Positions 44,911-58,339 are shown, counted from the first letter of the stretch. The stretch is 64,000 bases of DNA from Pteria penguin (GCA_035048485.1 CM068587.1:43966312-44030311); one strand, 5' to 3'. Program-made: numbers and translations. The notes: generated by a model not told the origin, from the letters alone.

Positions 44911-46637
44911 GAGAAAACAGAAGACATTTGACAAAGCTGTAGGACACAAATCACCAAGGACCTGCACACAAAAAATGACAATAGCATAATACACACGGAA
45001 CGACATTACAAAAATATTTGATTGTGCTGCGGTTACGATAACGAATTAGGACAGTCAATTAAAGTAACAAACGTCACTTAGTTGGTGTGGTTAACCGGTT
45101 TACGGGCGCCTACCTTCCCACTCACCGCAAAAGCACCACAATCAAAGGACACAAATTAAACAAAAATTATAAATAATCCTCCATATAGAGAACAAGGATC
45201 AACAGGTTTCTCAAGGAGAGAGGTCATAATTGTTTTTACACACGAAATTATAGAATAATATCTTGCTATCATAAATATGTCACGAGACGTCAACATGCGT
45301 AAACCGTGCTCTGCCCGTCTGTAAGCGAGCTCAGATCCTTGATCAATAGGAGTCCCGACTGACAGTCAGAGGGGACGATGATCAGGACCTTGTCTTCTCT
45401 AAAAAGGTTTGGACAAAGCCCGTCATAGAGTCCCCACCGCCCTGTTAGTCAGCGTGCAACGCTCAAGTAAAAGTCTGCATTGGGTTGTAGAGGAACCCAA
45501 TACAAGATCTATGGTCTTAGCGATGATCTCGAGGTCCATGAAGTATAACGCTCAACTTTTGAGTACACTTCGTATTGGAAGAAGAAGAAGGATACTGTCG
45601 ATGTCGAATGCGTTTAATAATTTCAAAACCAGCCGATATGAAATTATTGAAACCTTTGACCCTCCTTAGTTTGTACACTACATCACCGTAGAAATTGGGA
45701 TGGGAAACTCCTCTGGATACGTATTGTTGAAAAGTAACAACATTTCCGAATTTAGATAAAATGTCTGAATAAGATCTATAGAATTTACCAAAAGTTTTTC
45801 GAAGTTTATAATATCTATAACCCTGAGTATGAAGTTTAAAAGAAATTTGCTTTTTTTTCGTGAAAATTCAAATCGTTAGAGCTGGTTCTAGCAAACCGAA
45901 CCAACTGACTAATATAAATACCATATGATGGGAGTCTGGGGACATCACCATCTAGATAAGGGAAATTTACAATAGGAAATCCAAAGTAATTGCGTTTATC
46001 ATGTATCTTGGTATGAATATTGTTGTTAATAATTTTAATATTTATGTCCAAAAGTATTGGCTTTGTTTAATTGAAGTTCAGATGGATAAATGTCAGATAT
46101 ATAATGCCATTAAATCGTACATAAATATTATCCATCAAAAATGTGATGGCATTACACATCTCAGTACAAGTTCAATGTTTATAATTATCATATTGTTTGT
46201 TAGAGAAAAATCCAGATGTAACTGAAGAACAGAGGTATGATTTAGACTCTCTGTTGAAACACCAGCGTATGAGAGACAACAATTTGGTTTTGATTAAGTC
46301 ATGAAGTAAAGAGGTACATAGTGTCGAAAAATCAAAAGTAGAAACGTTATTAGCCCAAAAGTAATTGTCGTTACTGTTGTTAAAGACAGCATTACAATAC
46401 TTGATAACATGGTCTTTAACTGCGGTAAAAGCGGAGGTAATATGTTTAAAAAGCAATATGTTTGTAGAGCAATAACTAGAATTTGATATAAAACGTGATT
46501 TATATGGATTTTTGTGTAGTTTGGGAAGCCGATACATTGTTGTTTTTTATAGACTGGACTGGTATATAATGTGGTTGTTTGAATAAATGGTGATTCCTTG
46601 TAAAATTATCGATGCGAATATCAATAATTTTTAAGAT
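44911..46637 (-). pseudogene. Second-lineage Penelope-type element (copy D1) nested in the LINE
   Basis: The insert is flanked by CTGTATAA on both sides (44,903-44,910 and 46,638-46,645), and removing it joins the LINE reading frame. On the minus strand it begins 5'-truncated, then gives MYRLPKLHKNPYKSRFIS (46,537), NVSTFDFSTLCTSLLHDL and AITFLMDNIYVRFNGIIY. It then jumps straight to DIYPSELQLNKAN (near 46,080) and KRNYFGFPIVNFPYLDGDV with LPSYGIYISQLVRFAR (to 45,850). The segment that should hold GTNCAPL and the catalytic YLDD is deleted, so it is dead. A decayed C-terminal extension (about 45,290-45,620) and 3' UTR run to 44,911. It shares the 3' end with the copies at 30,294 and 53,272. 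Confidence 0.85.
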
Positions 46638-47163
46638 CTGTATAAAACTGTTAGGTATTTACACAGGCCATGATAAAACTTATGTTATTAAAATAATTAG
46701 ACGAAAATTACAAATGAAATTGAAAAATTATTTGAATCGTGGAAAAGTAGGAAGCTGTCTATTCTTGCTAAATGCTGCGTAATTAATAATTTAGCAATCT
46801 CAAAATTAGTATATAATAGTTCTGTTTTAAAATTTCCAAGTGGAAAAACTGCTAAAATTATAAACTCATTAATTTTCAATTTTATTTGGAATTAAAAGAT
46901 AGAATAAGACGTAATACTTTAATCGGTAGAATTACCCAAGGTGATATTGGAGTCATTGATGTGGAGAATAAAATTAAGTAAAGCGTCGTGGGTTAACAAA
47001 ATTATTAAGAGTAAAAGAAGTGTGAGATGTTTCATTGATAATATATGCAATAATACTAATGTCAACATTACTAAATAAAAGCTAACGAGATGGATATCCC
47101 AAAATACGATATTTTAGAAAAGTATCCGTTATTTTATGAGAAAATTTTTATGTGCTTTATTAA
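46638..47163 (+). pseudogene. LINE ORF2 post-RT region
   Basis: Continues the RT fragment left of the PLE: KLLGIYTGHDKTYVIKIIRR, then EIEKLFESWKSRKLSILAKC, INNLAISKLVYNSSVLKFP, IINSLIFNFIWN, DRIRRNTLIGRI and, after stops, DILEKYPLFYEKIFMCFIK (to 47,163). The order (E-L--WK-RKLSL-GK, then SKL-YN, then N-FIW) is the thumb and connection region of non-LTR RTs. The frame stays open to 47,278, but the similarity to the LINE stops near the TTAA at 47,160. Confidence 0.75.
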
Positions 47164-47279
47164 AGACATCGACATATTTGATAAAATACAAAACACACCA
47201 TATCATAAGCTGAACTCAGTTGTCACGAAAGACGGACATTTACATTTTAAAATTGAGAGCTCTTTCAAACACGAATAAT

Positions 47280-48185
47280 TAAACAGTAACAAGAATTTAT
47301 TGTTCGTATATTATATTTATTGCTTATTATACTGTATGTGGTTTGGCGATATTTGGAGCCAAACTGGATTTTATGGGCATCCAAATAAAATAGTAGAAAA
47401 TTGAGATTAAAATGATATTTAGATGACATAAGTGAACCCTGTGATCAGCAATTCAATAAGACATCCAAATAAAAATTAAATAAAAATTCAAATTGAATCA
47501 TTTAGCAACAATTAGAATTTAAATGTCAATTAATAGTAAATCTGTTCCTGGTGAAAGCGCAAAAACTGCCAAATGGCTAGAAATCTAGCCAGCGCCACCA
47601 GAAACAAAAGCAAAATTGATAATTAAATCAAATTGGATCAGGAAAAAATATTAAATATTAATGAATCTCAATTTCTTAAATCATATTAAATTCAGCTGCT
47701 CAATCAATGCAAAATAACTGCAACACGCAAATTCGGTTGAAAAATTAAATAAATTTGATTGTTTATCAATTATAAATAATTAAACTAATCCACAATTGAA
47801 AGTGGTAACAGCTGTAAATATGCAATTCAAAAAACAATATGTAACTCTAGTTACATAATTGAATTGGTAATCATTATCAAATCTATTGTAAATGCAGCCA
47901 ATGACCAAACATGCCCTAATCTTATGATACATACCTGACTGTAAAACTTGCTGAAATCTATAACTACAAACATCATTATGTTTCAAATGAACTTATCAAT
48001 AGTAAACTTTTACCAATAAGAATAAAATTGATCATTATGTGTACTTGATATATGCCCCCACCAAGTCTCGAAATTTTAATAACTTAAGATGCAATTCTAC
48101 TACTGCTTAAACACTAATTTCGTTTGTCCACAATCTAATAATTAGCACCTCTCCAAAATGAACTTATCCGATATTTTTACCACAA
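47280..48185. other. Very AT-rich spacer, no gene recognised
   Basis: Poor in G+C, with TGGCTAGAAATCTAGCCA as a small palindrome near 47,574. No domain-bearing frame. It directly abuts the left pseudo-LTR of Naiad copy A. Confidence 0.5.
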
Positions 48186-48699
48186 ATTCCAGAGCATGTT
48201 CAAATTACAATGACTTTGTTCTGAGGGCTAGGCGACTTTCAGTTAAGCTGCTCAACCAGGGTTATATATGTGCTAGACTAGCATCGTCACTGAGGAAGTT
48301 CTACGGTCGTTACGAGACTCTTATTACTCCATATGATATCTCGTTATCCAGACTTTTAAATGATATTCTGGACTGAGACCGATTCCGATCACTTTACACA
48401 GATTTGACACCTTCTATACTAGAAGGTTACCTACTTCGACTTCTCCATATATAGATACATATGGAATTCACACGATTTGACTCTTTCTACGGGGTATATG
48501 TGACGGGTGTTGCTAGCAAGCAGGAGATGATCACTCTCCCCGGGCACCTGATCTCACTCCATCACAGGGGTTCACATATGCTCTTCAAGTAGACATATTT
48601 TGTTATTTTCCATTTGTTTTTCATTTTCACTGATTTTGTATGTCCTATGGTTTCATGATTTTTGGATTTGTGGTTTGGATTTATCCATCATCTTTACAT
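48186..48699 (+). repeat. Left pseudo-LTR of Naiad-type copy A (514 bp)
   Basis: This segment equals 51,592-52,105 with one difference that I could find (T at the GGGTTATATATG position where the right copy has C). It holds the last ~62 codons of the RT ORF, the stop at 48,374-48,376 and the whole 3' UTR, and is followed at once by the 5' leader of the full copy. It is therefore the 3' end of an upstream, 5'-truncated tandem copy, the pseudo-LTR arrangement known for Penelope-like elements. Confidence 0.95.
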
Positions 48700-48779
48700 T
48701 TCAACAACTGTCCATGTGTCACTGCTGGTGGACAATTTGTCCCCGAGGACACTTGTCGGGCAGTCCTTTATATATATAT

Positions 48780-51700
48780 ATGGATAATGTTAATAAGAAA
48801 ACCATAGTGGCTGAGGCGTCGCCCACTATAAAAAGGCCTCAAACTGTAATGTGCAAGGACACGTGCATAGCAGTTAACTTAGGTGTCCCCAATATTATCT
48901 TAAATGACATTAGAAATCAAACATTTGTGGTAGGCACTAATAATGAACTCTGGTATCAACATGCGGATAGCTTCATAAACATCAAGCCCTGTAAGGTTAA
49001 ACTAGTTGGCGTAATTAAAGATTACCAATTCTCCCCTTATGATTGTGAAATATCTAAGTGCGGGACCAAAAATTGCAAACCTTGCAACATCTTAATTACA
49101 GACAATTCTTTTACGAGTTATTTAACCAAACATACCTTTCATACGCATAGTTTTGACCATTTGAATTGTAAGAGTTCAAATATTGTGTACGGTATTGAGT
49201 GTTCACTCTGTGGGTTAATATATGTTGGAGAGACAAAGGGACAACTCCGTACAAGAGTATCAGGTCACAGGTCCAAAATAAATTGTGATGGAAACCAATT
49301 ACTCTATCGCCACTTCAACCAGCCTGACCACTCTATTCTCTCAATGAAAATTAGAATTATAGAAAAAATATATCACCCCACAAACAATGCCAATTTGAGC
49401 ACTCCTTTTCGTCGGAAAAGAGAAGAATACTGGATAAGACGTCTCGGCACTGCTTCGCCCTATGGATGCAATGACAATATTAGTTGTATTGGTAATCTCA
49501 CTAGTCCTGCGTGTCAATCAGTTAACGTACTCGGTTTATTCAACAAAAGCCAGAGGAGGCATCGAAGTCATGGTACACGCAAATACAACAAACCTGAAAT
49601 ACATAATATTTCCTTTGATGCCCTTTTGCCATTTATAAATAAACCTTTGGGCCTTCATCACATTCGTACAAAACTTTATTCTATTTCACTCAGAAAATTA
49701 CACGAATTGTACGTATCGTCCAGACACCGTATATTTACTGATATAAGCTCTGCAGAGTATAGACTAGATGGCATTATTATGGACATATCGACCGCTAGAC
49801 TTTTTCGTCCCGTCAAGTCCGATATTTCTATGGAAAAATCTAATCGCCCATTCATCAAAATTAAATTTGCAAATAAAGGCATTGATTATTTAAATTTCGG
49901 CCAAATTTTAAATCATAAGTCTGTTTTAGAGAAAATACCTCCATATTTCAAAAACAAAGATCCGCCATGTATTTCCTATAGCTACACGCCATCAGTTGCA
50001 TCCAAAATTTATAATTACAAAGGGTTTCTACAGTGTCTTGATCTTAGCAACTCTGCATGCCATTCTCAACCGTGTGCATGTTCCTCATCTAATTTCGTAT
50101 ATTCTCCTTGTGGCCATGTCATTACTGGTGATCTCGATATAGTTAAAAACACTAAATTAAGAGAACTTTTACTTAAAGGTCCAAAATACAGAGAACCCAG
50201 ATCATTCACATGGAGCCAAAATTTTGAGAATATTATGAACTGCTGCGAGGAATATGCCACACGATGGACAAAAAGAGAGCAAGTACAAGTCGACACTCTT
50301 TCGGAATGGATAAAATCTATTGCAGTACTGCTGAGATCAAAAATTAAAAAATTACAAGGTTCTGTAAACACCAGATTCGAATCTATTTTTAAAGATCCTG
50401 ATGTTGTCAGAGAACTTACCTTCCTCCAAGAACATTATACCATTACACCAGCAGATAAAGCATCTAATAATTATACATTTACTTGTAAGAAATATTACTT
50501 TGACAGCCTAGTGAAAGAATTAGGATTAAATTCAGCTCCAGGAAATCCTACTTATACTCTCACGAACTTTTCGGTTTCGGAAGTACTCGAGAATCATAAA
50601 TCTGTCCTCAATACGTTTGGTATTGACTCAAATAAATTGAATTTAGAACTTCCATATTTGTACTGTATTCCAAAAATGCACAAAACTCCGTACAAACAAC
50701 GCTTTATATCGCTGGTTCTTCGAAGTGTTCCACAAAATCTGTATCGATGCTACTCACAAAAATATTATCAGAAATTAAATCTGGCCTTCATAGATATTGC
50801 GAAACAGTATATTCCAGAAGTGGAATTAATCAAATGTGGATCCTTAAAAATTCAAAAGAGTTGTTAGAACATCTAAAATCAAAAAGTTTTACTAAAATTC
50901 ACTCCATCAAGTCTTTTGACTTTTCGACTCTGTACACAACGATCCCTCATCAGAAATTAAAAGACAGATTAGCGGAAATTATTCAAAATGCATTTACTAG
51001 TAAAAACGGAAGCCGCAAATTCAAATATATAGTAATAGGCCACGATAAAACTTACTTTGTTAGGGAAAATTCTGATTCCAGAAATAAATACACTGAAACA
51101 GCTGTCATTCAGATGTTGAACTTTCTTATCGATAACATTTTTGTGGTGTTTGGAGGTAAAGTTTTTCAACAAATTGTCGGCATTCCAATGGGCACTAACT
51201 GTGCTCCGCTTCTGGCTGACATATTCCTTTATTCATACGAAGCTGAGTTCATTCAGTCTTTGCTTTCGCAAGGAAAAAAAACAATTGGCTCTTGGCTTCA
51301 ATTTTACTTACAGATATATAGATGACTTGCTTTCAATTAATAATCCTTCATTCGCAGATTACCTTAGCATCATCTATCCAAGTGAACTGGAGGTCAAAGA
51401 AACCACAGAAACTAGTAATTCTACTTCGTATTTAGATATTATGTTGTCTTTCGACATTAATGGTCAATTGAACAACTCACTCTATGACAAACGTGACGAT
51501 TTCAATTTCGCTATCACAAACTTTCCTTTCATAAGTAGCAACATTCCATCATCGCCCGCATACGGCGTATTCATATCTCAGTTAATACGTTATTCCAGAG
51601 CATGTTCAAATTACAATGACTTTGTTCTGAGGGCTAGGCGACTTTCAGTTAAGCTGCTCAACCAGGGCTATATATGTGCTAGACTAGCATCGTCACTGAG

Positions 51701-51782
51701 GAAGTTCTACGGTCGTTACGAGACTCTTATTACTCCATATGATATCTCGTTATCCAGACTTTTAAATGATATTCTGGACTGA
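48780..51782 (+). CDS. Naiad-type PLE polyprotein: GIY-YIG endonuclease - CxC linker - reverse transcriptase (two frameshifts)
   Basis: It nicks target DNA and copies the element RNA in the nucleus. I choose ATG 48,780 because it lies inside the element just after the leader; the frame is open upstream only through the pseudo-LTR. Residues 89-102 hold CEISKCGTKNCKPC, a likely zinc site. The GIY-YIG nuclease follows with NIVYGIECSLCGLIYVGET (134-152), Arg157/159, His163 and a Glu in KREEYW (213-218). CACS (432-435) is the CxC linker motif. RT blocks are IPKMHKTPYKQRFI (630-643), SFDFSTLYTTIPH, GIPMGTNCAPLLAD and the catalytic YRYIDDLLSI (about 51,310). Compared with copy B there are 2 extra bases near 50,708 and 1 extra A in the A8 run at 51,273-51,280. 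Together they restore the frame and about 1,000 residues. No in-frame TGA suggests selenocysteine. Confidence 0.92.
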
Positions 51783-52105
51783 GACCGATTCCGATCACTT
51801 TACACAGATTTGACACCTTCTATACTAGAAGGTTACCTACTTCGACTTCTCCATATATAGATACATATGGAATTCACACGATTTGACTCTTTCTACGGGG
51901 TATATGTGACGGGTGTTGCTAGCAAGCAGGAGATGATCACTCTCCCCGGGCACCTGATCTCACTCCATCACAGGGGTTCACATATGCTCTTCAAGTAGAC
52001 ATATTTTGTTATTTTCCATTTGTTTTTCATTTTCACTGATTTTGTATGTCCTATGGTTTCATGATTTTTGGATTTGTGGTTTGGATTTATCCATCATCTT
52101 TACAT
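51592..52105 (+). repeat. Right pseudo-LTR of Naiad-type copy A
   Basis: Partner of 48,186-48,699. It contains the RT C-terminus from SRACSNYNDFVLRARRL to the stop and the 3' UTR with GTGACGGGTGTTGCTAGC and CCCCGGGCACCTGATC, elements that also survive in the diverged copy C. Confidence 0.95.
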
Positions 52106-53151
<1,046 letters not shown>

Positions 53152-53267
53152 GAACAAAACTCAGTTATATCTTTATTCGTCGAGATTTGTGATTAAAATA
53201 AAGACCACCATGCACAATTTCTACATTTAGTCATTTAGTCTTTATATCTTTAACAAGTTGCAATCAC

Positions 53268-53345
53268 TAAAAGAGAAAATTGAAGACATCTGACAAAGTT
53301 GTATGACAAAAATCACCAAGGACATGCACACCAAATCAATATCAT
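53268..53345 (-). repeat. 3'-terminal fragment of the second PLE lineage (copy D3)
   Basis: AAAGAGAAAATTGAAGACATC, TGACAAAGTTGTATGACA and ATCACCAAGGACATGCACAC match the 3' ends of the copies at 30,294 and 44,911. Only about 75 bp are present. Confidence 0.75.
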
Positions 53346-55683
53346 GTAGGACAACATAGATATCACTATTACAGAGAACCATAATGCAAAGTATTTATGT
53401 TGATGTCTTAGTTAATTGACGTTCATTATACATGTAACACTTCAATAAGATATACCATATACATAAGATATCACAGCACTAAAAGCGTAACCTTTCATAA
53501 TAGATCAATGTGCAAGAAATAAAGTTATATGGTTCACCATTAGATGCTATAAAAATTGATAACATTTATTTTGATATGCAAAATGAATAAAGTATTAGTA
53601 AAGTGTTATTAAACATTTTAGAAATATTTTAAGAAACAAATACATGCAAAAATTTGTTATTCCTTGTAGAAAAACCGTTTCTGTCCTTCGATGTAAACTG
53701 ATTTGAATTAAATATTATATAACATACAACTCAACATTAAAAGGTTTGAATGACTGCCATATCATTTTCTATATTATATATTAAAACTTTATTCAGAGAT
53801 TGATAACCAAGTATGAACCACTAATTAACCCGGGACAAAATTGAAACTTACATCCTTCACAACCATTTATTGTACCAATCACTAGATCCGTATAAAGTAG
53901 TCCCAATCAATTCAGACATGCAACACATCCTATATCAATACCCCTGCCTAATTTGTATACAATGTAATATACATATTTAACCTAGTGTTAGTCAAATTAT
54001 AAATTCTAAAGAGTGCCACTGAATATCCGAAATTCAAAGTACAAATAAAACACTACAAATAAGAAAAACCTTTGCAAAAATTTGTGAACCATTCTAAAAA
54101 TAAAATAAAGAGTATCTCCATTATGCAAAAATAGAAAAAAAAACGTATTTAAAACACTCTGATAAGTGTAGCAAGAAAACAAATTTAAGAACCAATTGGG
54201 AGATATTATAATGCGATGTTTATTATAACATAAGCAACACAATACTCATTGAAGTTGTTAAGCCGAAAAATCTAACCAATTTATTATCAGTATAAATATC
54301 AAGACTTAAAGTGTAATTTTTAATACAGTGCCAGCTCCAATTGGTCCGATACAGGTACACATTATTCATTACACTTATCAATATAACAAGACACAAGACA
54401 TATGCAGTCTTCATTAAAACAACCCACGACTCTTTTCAAATAAAGCCCAATCAAAACAGCATTGCTTGTATCGTTTTCATGTAAATTTATAAATTCAAAG
54501 ATATCACTTCGTAAAGCTTATTTATGACCTTTACATTGAAGTTTAAAATTTTAAACTGTATATAATTAAAGTGTTATCTAGATTTGGAAAATACTATAAA
54601 GATTAATTTAAAAAAAAAAATACACAGTTAACATGACAGTAATATCGATCGTCTTTGATAGCTTTTCACTTTCGTTATTTGCTATATTAACCCAAAAACT
54701 GCCTGATATTACCAAAACCGACTATGCATTTCATAGATTTGGATATGAAAGTTTCAATCATGTAGAAATATATATAAAACTGTTTAACACAAGCACCTTT
54801 ATAGTTATACCCATAGCACTTGCACTTAAAAACTTAAAATAATAATACCCTAGACAGTTTTGCAATTGCTTTACACATTTATATAAAAGTAACAGACCAC
54901 CAGTGTGCATGCAGAATTTATTTTAAACTTGTATTGAATATCATAACTTCCCTATTCCTATTCTACAACTCCACACGCAACTACACATTGAATGGATATA
55001 CTTTAAAATCTCTCACCACTGAGATAAAATTTAAAATAAAAGTGCTGATACATAAATACCAGCAAAAATTGAAAAAGCATCAGTCCACTCTTATTAATAT
55101 CTTTAATTCTTGTTTAGCGTCCTTAAAGGTCATAGAAATCAATTTTTTATCGTAAAAAATAGTACTACTTGGAAAAATTAACCTTCTTGTTTAAAAGAAA
55201 ACAGATTTTTCTACTGTATCATATAGGCATACCGTAGTTGCATTTATAAGTAAGTACTTAAGAATAAATACATAGTTAAATGCCCCTACAGAAATAAAGT
55301 TGTGACGTCACATTAGGTCAAGCACGACATTTCTAAGTGTAACATACAGGTTGTGAATACAGGTCATGTAATAATTGACCTAATATAACGCCATAGCAAT
55401 CACAGTCACGAAAATCCGCAAGACTTGACGAAGCAACACACATTTACATTTATATTCAAATATCAATATCTCCAGAACAAGTAATTATCTTCAAAAACAA
55501 AAATATGAGGATGTTATTTTAAGCATATATATTTTCATCAAGCAAAAACATAAATTTGTGTAATTTACGTTTCCCATGACCTTTAATAAAACTTTCATTA
55601 CAAACAAGGAACATAATTTGCAAAGTTAAAATAAATCCATATACAGGGATATAATTTTGAATATTATCAAAATTAGAAATTAC
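53346..55683. other. AT-rich sequence; no confident gene
   Basis: Several splice-donor-like words on the minus strand (for example GGATGTAAGTTT near 53,850) but no convincing chain of coding exons. Small open frames (54,633-54,842, 54,934-55,155) have no known domain. Confidence 0.4.
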
Positions 55684-55796
55684 CTGCATTACAATCTTCT
55701 GAGCATCAGATTCCACTTTAAGCCCAAACGCCACGTCTAGAGCGAGATCATGATTCAGTTTACTTTCAACTTCTCGTACGGCGTAGTCTTAGTAAT
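55684..55796 (-). other. Possible coding exon of an unrecognised gene
   Basis: On the minus strand an ~110-bp segment is open in one frame, DYAVREVESKLNHDLALD then VAFGLKVESDAQKIVMQ. It ends in a good donor, ATGCAG followed by GTAATT. The upstream AG is preceded by only a weak pyrimidine stretch. Codon use looks more protein-like than the surroundings. No homology is recognised, and no adjoining exon can be placed with certainty. Confidence 0.25.
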
Positions 55797-56386
55797 ATAA
55801 ATGCATTGTATACATATACATTTTACAACATTTTTATGATAATCACATAAAATATACTACTTAGTCTAATTAAATTACTACAATGCTTTGATTCAATTAA
55901 CTATCTCATTATGGATACTCTTAACATCATGATTGACACTCTAGTGTTCGAAACATGTCCCTAGATTCAATTATCAAATGTGGAATATTGCTTAAGTTGT
56001 TGAAAAATGCAATAATTTTTTATCTCTAACACTTGAAAATATGCATTTTTATATTTGTGAAAAAAGCAGATAAAAATATCAGAGTTCTTTTCATGAAATA
56101 AATGATGTCATTATAATAAAAAATTCACACTTACATCAACACCGTACCATGTCCAATCTACAACATACTAAATTTAAATTGGCCGATACATAGATCCACT
56201 CATGTGTAAACGACCACACCTTGATTAGACAGATTTAGAAAAACGACATAAAATATCAGTTACAATCGACAATCATCCATTTAATTAACAACATATCAAC
56301 TTCAATTTCTTCAAAACGTCTTAGTTAAACACTTTAAGAATACAATGCAATTCTTATTTGGACATTATAAGAAATCAGACTTACCT
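55797..56386. other. AT-rich sequence, possible intron
   Basis: No domain-bearing frame. A second donor-like word on the minus strand (TTGATGTAAGTG, near 56,135) lies here. If the exon candidates are real this is intronic. Confidence 0.3.
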
Positions 56387-56535
56387 GTTTAAAGTTTTTT
56401 CCAAAGTGAACACTCCTTGCGAATTATCACGCTATTTAAATGCTCCGGTCGAGTAAACAATCACGTGTCATAAAACGCGAGTTATATAAAATGTAGAGTT
56501 ATCACACTTTTATATAATAGAGTTGTCTCGCGTTA
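56387..56535 (-). promoter_or_regulatory. Possible 5' end of a minus-strand transcription unit
   Basis: Reading the minus strand: a TATA-like CTATTATATAAAAGTG (about 56,500-56,515), then about 110 bp without an ORF, then AAACAG followed by the consensus donor GTAAGT at 56,386. ACGCGAG and CTCGCGT form an inverted repeat around the TATA-like word. It is consistent with a promoter plus a non-coding first exon, but the evidence is only signal-like words in AT-rich DNA. Confidence 0.2.
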
Positions 56536-56568
56536 ATAAATCGATTTAATTTTTAGTATTAAATCTAA

Positions 56569-57466
56569 TTAATTCATGCAAGAAAATAAAGAGCACTGAA
56601 AAATTATCTGCCGTAAATATACTAATCCACCGTTATGGTGCAAAAAGTACATAACATATAAGGGAAAGACATTATATTTCAAAAATTGGTTAGACTGTGA
56701 TATGAAATATGTTAAAGATATTGTCGACGAAAATGGGTTGAAACCTATGCAGTGGTTTAACACTAAATTGAAAGGAAGACACAATTGGATTTGCAAGTAC
56801 AATATCATTAAGCAAAGTTTTAAAAAGGTTGATTCGTTATGTCAGTTTTCACAGCTAAATTGTTTGAATACCCAATGTCCCAAAACAGAAATTCTGCTCT
56901 GGGTAAACAATCTTGCAAATGTGAATGAATGCACTTGTAAATTCTTTTATGACATATTATGTGATTAAAAAACACCATACCCATCTTATTCTCGTTTGTT
57001 TCATATTGACAAGAATTCTTGGGAAAACATATATTTACAAAAAATTTCCAATATGAAAGATAAAAATGTTGCAGAATTCAATTACAAGCTTTTAAACAAT
57101 ATTCTCTGTAACAGATTTCTTCTAAATAAATATACAATAGTAAACCATATGAAATGCATGTTTTGGAACTATGATAAAGAAGATAACAAAAACTTTACAA
57201 ATACTTGTCCAGACGTCTGTGATATTTGGGAATATGTAAGTAAAGCCCTTAAATTTAATGTAAGCTGGAAAACCATAGTAACTGGTCTATTTTTTGAAGT
57301 GAAAAATAAAACCATAATATTGAATAACATTATATCATATATTGCATTTAAGATCTATAAATATAAAATGTATTTTAGATTAGAAGGAAAAGAAGAAAGT
57401 TTCAATTCTTTGCATTGGCATATATTTCAATCTCTACTTTTCTACAATAAAGTCATGTTGAGTTAA
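56569..57466 (+). pseudogene. LINE ORF2 C-terminal region
   Basis: From 56,611 one frame reads NPPLWCKKYITYKGKTLYFK, KLKGRHNWICKYNIIKQSFK, VNECTCKFFYDIL, a TAA at 56,966-56,968, then SWENIYLQKISNMKDKNVAE, FNYKLLNNILCNRFLLNKY, CPDVCDIWEYVSKAL, SWKTIVTGL and NNIISYIAFKIYKYKMYFRL to a stop at 57,466. A frame-shifted start (CKKIKSTEKLSAVNIL) reaches 56,572. This is the conserved tail of the same kind of non-LTR element as at 46,638. It begins, in protein terms, close to where that fragment stops. Only one in-frame stop and one shift are present, so it is relatively young. A 3' UTR rich in GTATATGTGT follows. Confidence 0.75.
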
Positions 57467-58339
57467 CTATGATATTGTTAAAACTGTTGAAAAAATATGT
57501 AACTATATGTGTCACACAGATGTTTAAATACAAAATAGAAAATACTCGTGTGTATGTATTGTGTATATTTATATGTATATGTGTGTGTATATGTGTATGT
57601 TATATATGTATGTGCATATGCACTTAGATATGAATCTTCATAATTAGATATCATATTGATTGTTAAGATCTAATATCAGACCTATAGGCTATAAGAATCT
57701 TTCACTGATATGTATCGGTGTAACTGTGTAAACCGTTCTGCTATTTTTCATATTCGTACCCTATATATATGAGCATGTATTTTTTATTATTATTATTTTT
57801 TTATTTATTTATTTTATTTTTGTGTGCATATGAATACATAAATATGTGTATTTATGAGTAGTGTATGTATGTATGTGTTAGCACATATGCATGCGTGAAT
57901 AGATGCGCAGGTTTATATCTTAATGCATATAGATACAGTAGACTTATGCTGAAGAAGAACATAGACACATACGAATATCAATGTGTTAAATTTCAAATTA
58001 CATGCATATCGAATGCAAGAATTTTGTAAAAATGTGCGTATACGTGTTTGATATACTGTTACCAAGTGTCTAAATATATGAGAATCACGTTGACCCGATG
58101 TGACTCTCACACATTGTAAATGAGTTTATAATGATGATCATAATAAAAAAAAAGGCATATTCAACGATAAAGTCGACTTGTCCAATTACCTAGGCCACTT
58201 GTCAGATCATTTGAAAAGCAAATTATGTTAGTATCTGGCTCTCAAGTCTTTCTTATTGCCTACTTGTACCATCGATTTTTCATATAACGGCCAACATATT
58301 TATCTGACAAATCGACAAATAGATTGACAAATTGCCTCA
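57467..58339. other. Low-complexity TG/TA-rich sequence, no gene
   Basis: TATGTATATGTGTGTGTATA-type words near 57,550-57,620, TTATTATTATTATT near 57,785 and TATGTATGTATGTG near 57,862; part may be the LINE 3' UTR. Confidence 0.5.

Larger units (their letters stand above)
48700..52105 (+). mobile_element. Near-complete Naiad-type Penelope-like retroelement (copy A)
   Basis: About 3.4 kb: an 80-bp leader, a single long ORF (see next entry) and a 3' UTR ending CCATCATCTTTACAT. Permuted domain order (N-terminal GIY-YIG, CxC linker, C-terminal RT) and pseudo-LTR organisation are the published characters of the Naiad clade. The leader contains GTGTCACTGCTGGTGGAC and GTCCCCGAGG, shared with the repeat at 34,546, and ends in a short (TA) run just before the start codon. 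No target-site duplication was found outside the tandem. Confidence 0.93.

Noticed and set aside
48780..51782. Selenoprotein Naiad, as reported for some clams and spiders.
   Set aside because: No in-frame TGA lies at cysteine positions of copy A, and the stop in copy B is TAA. I see nothing like a SECIS element.
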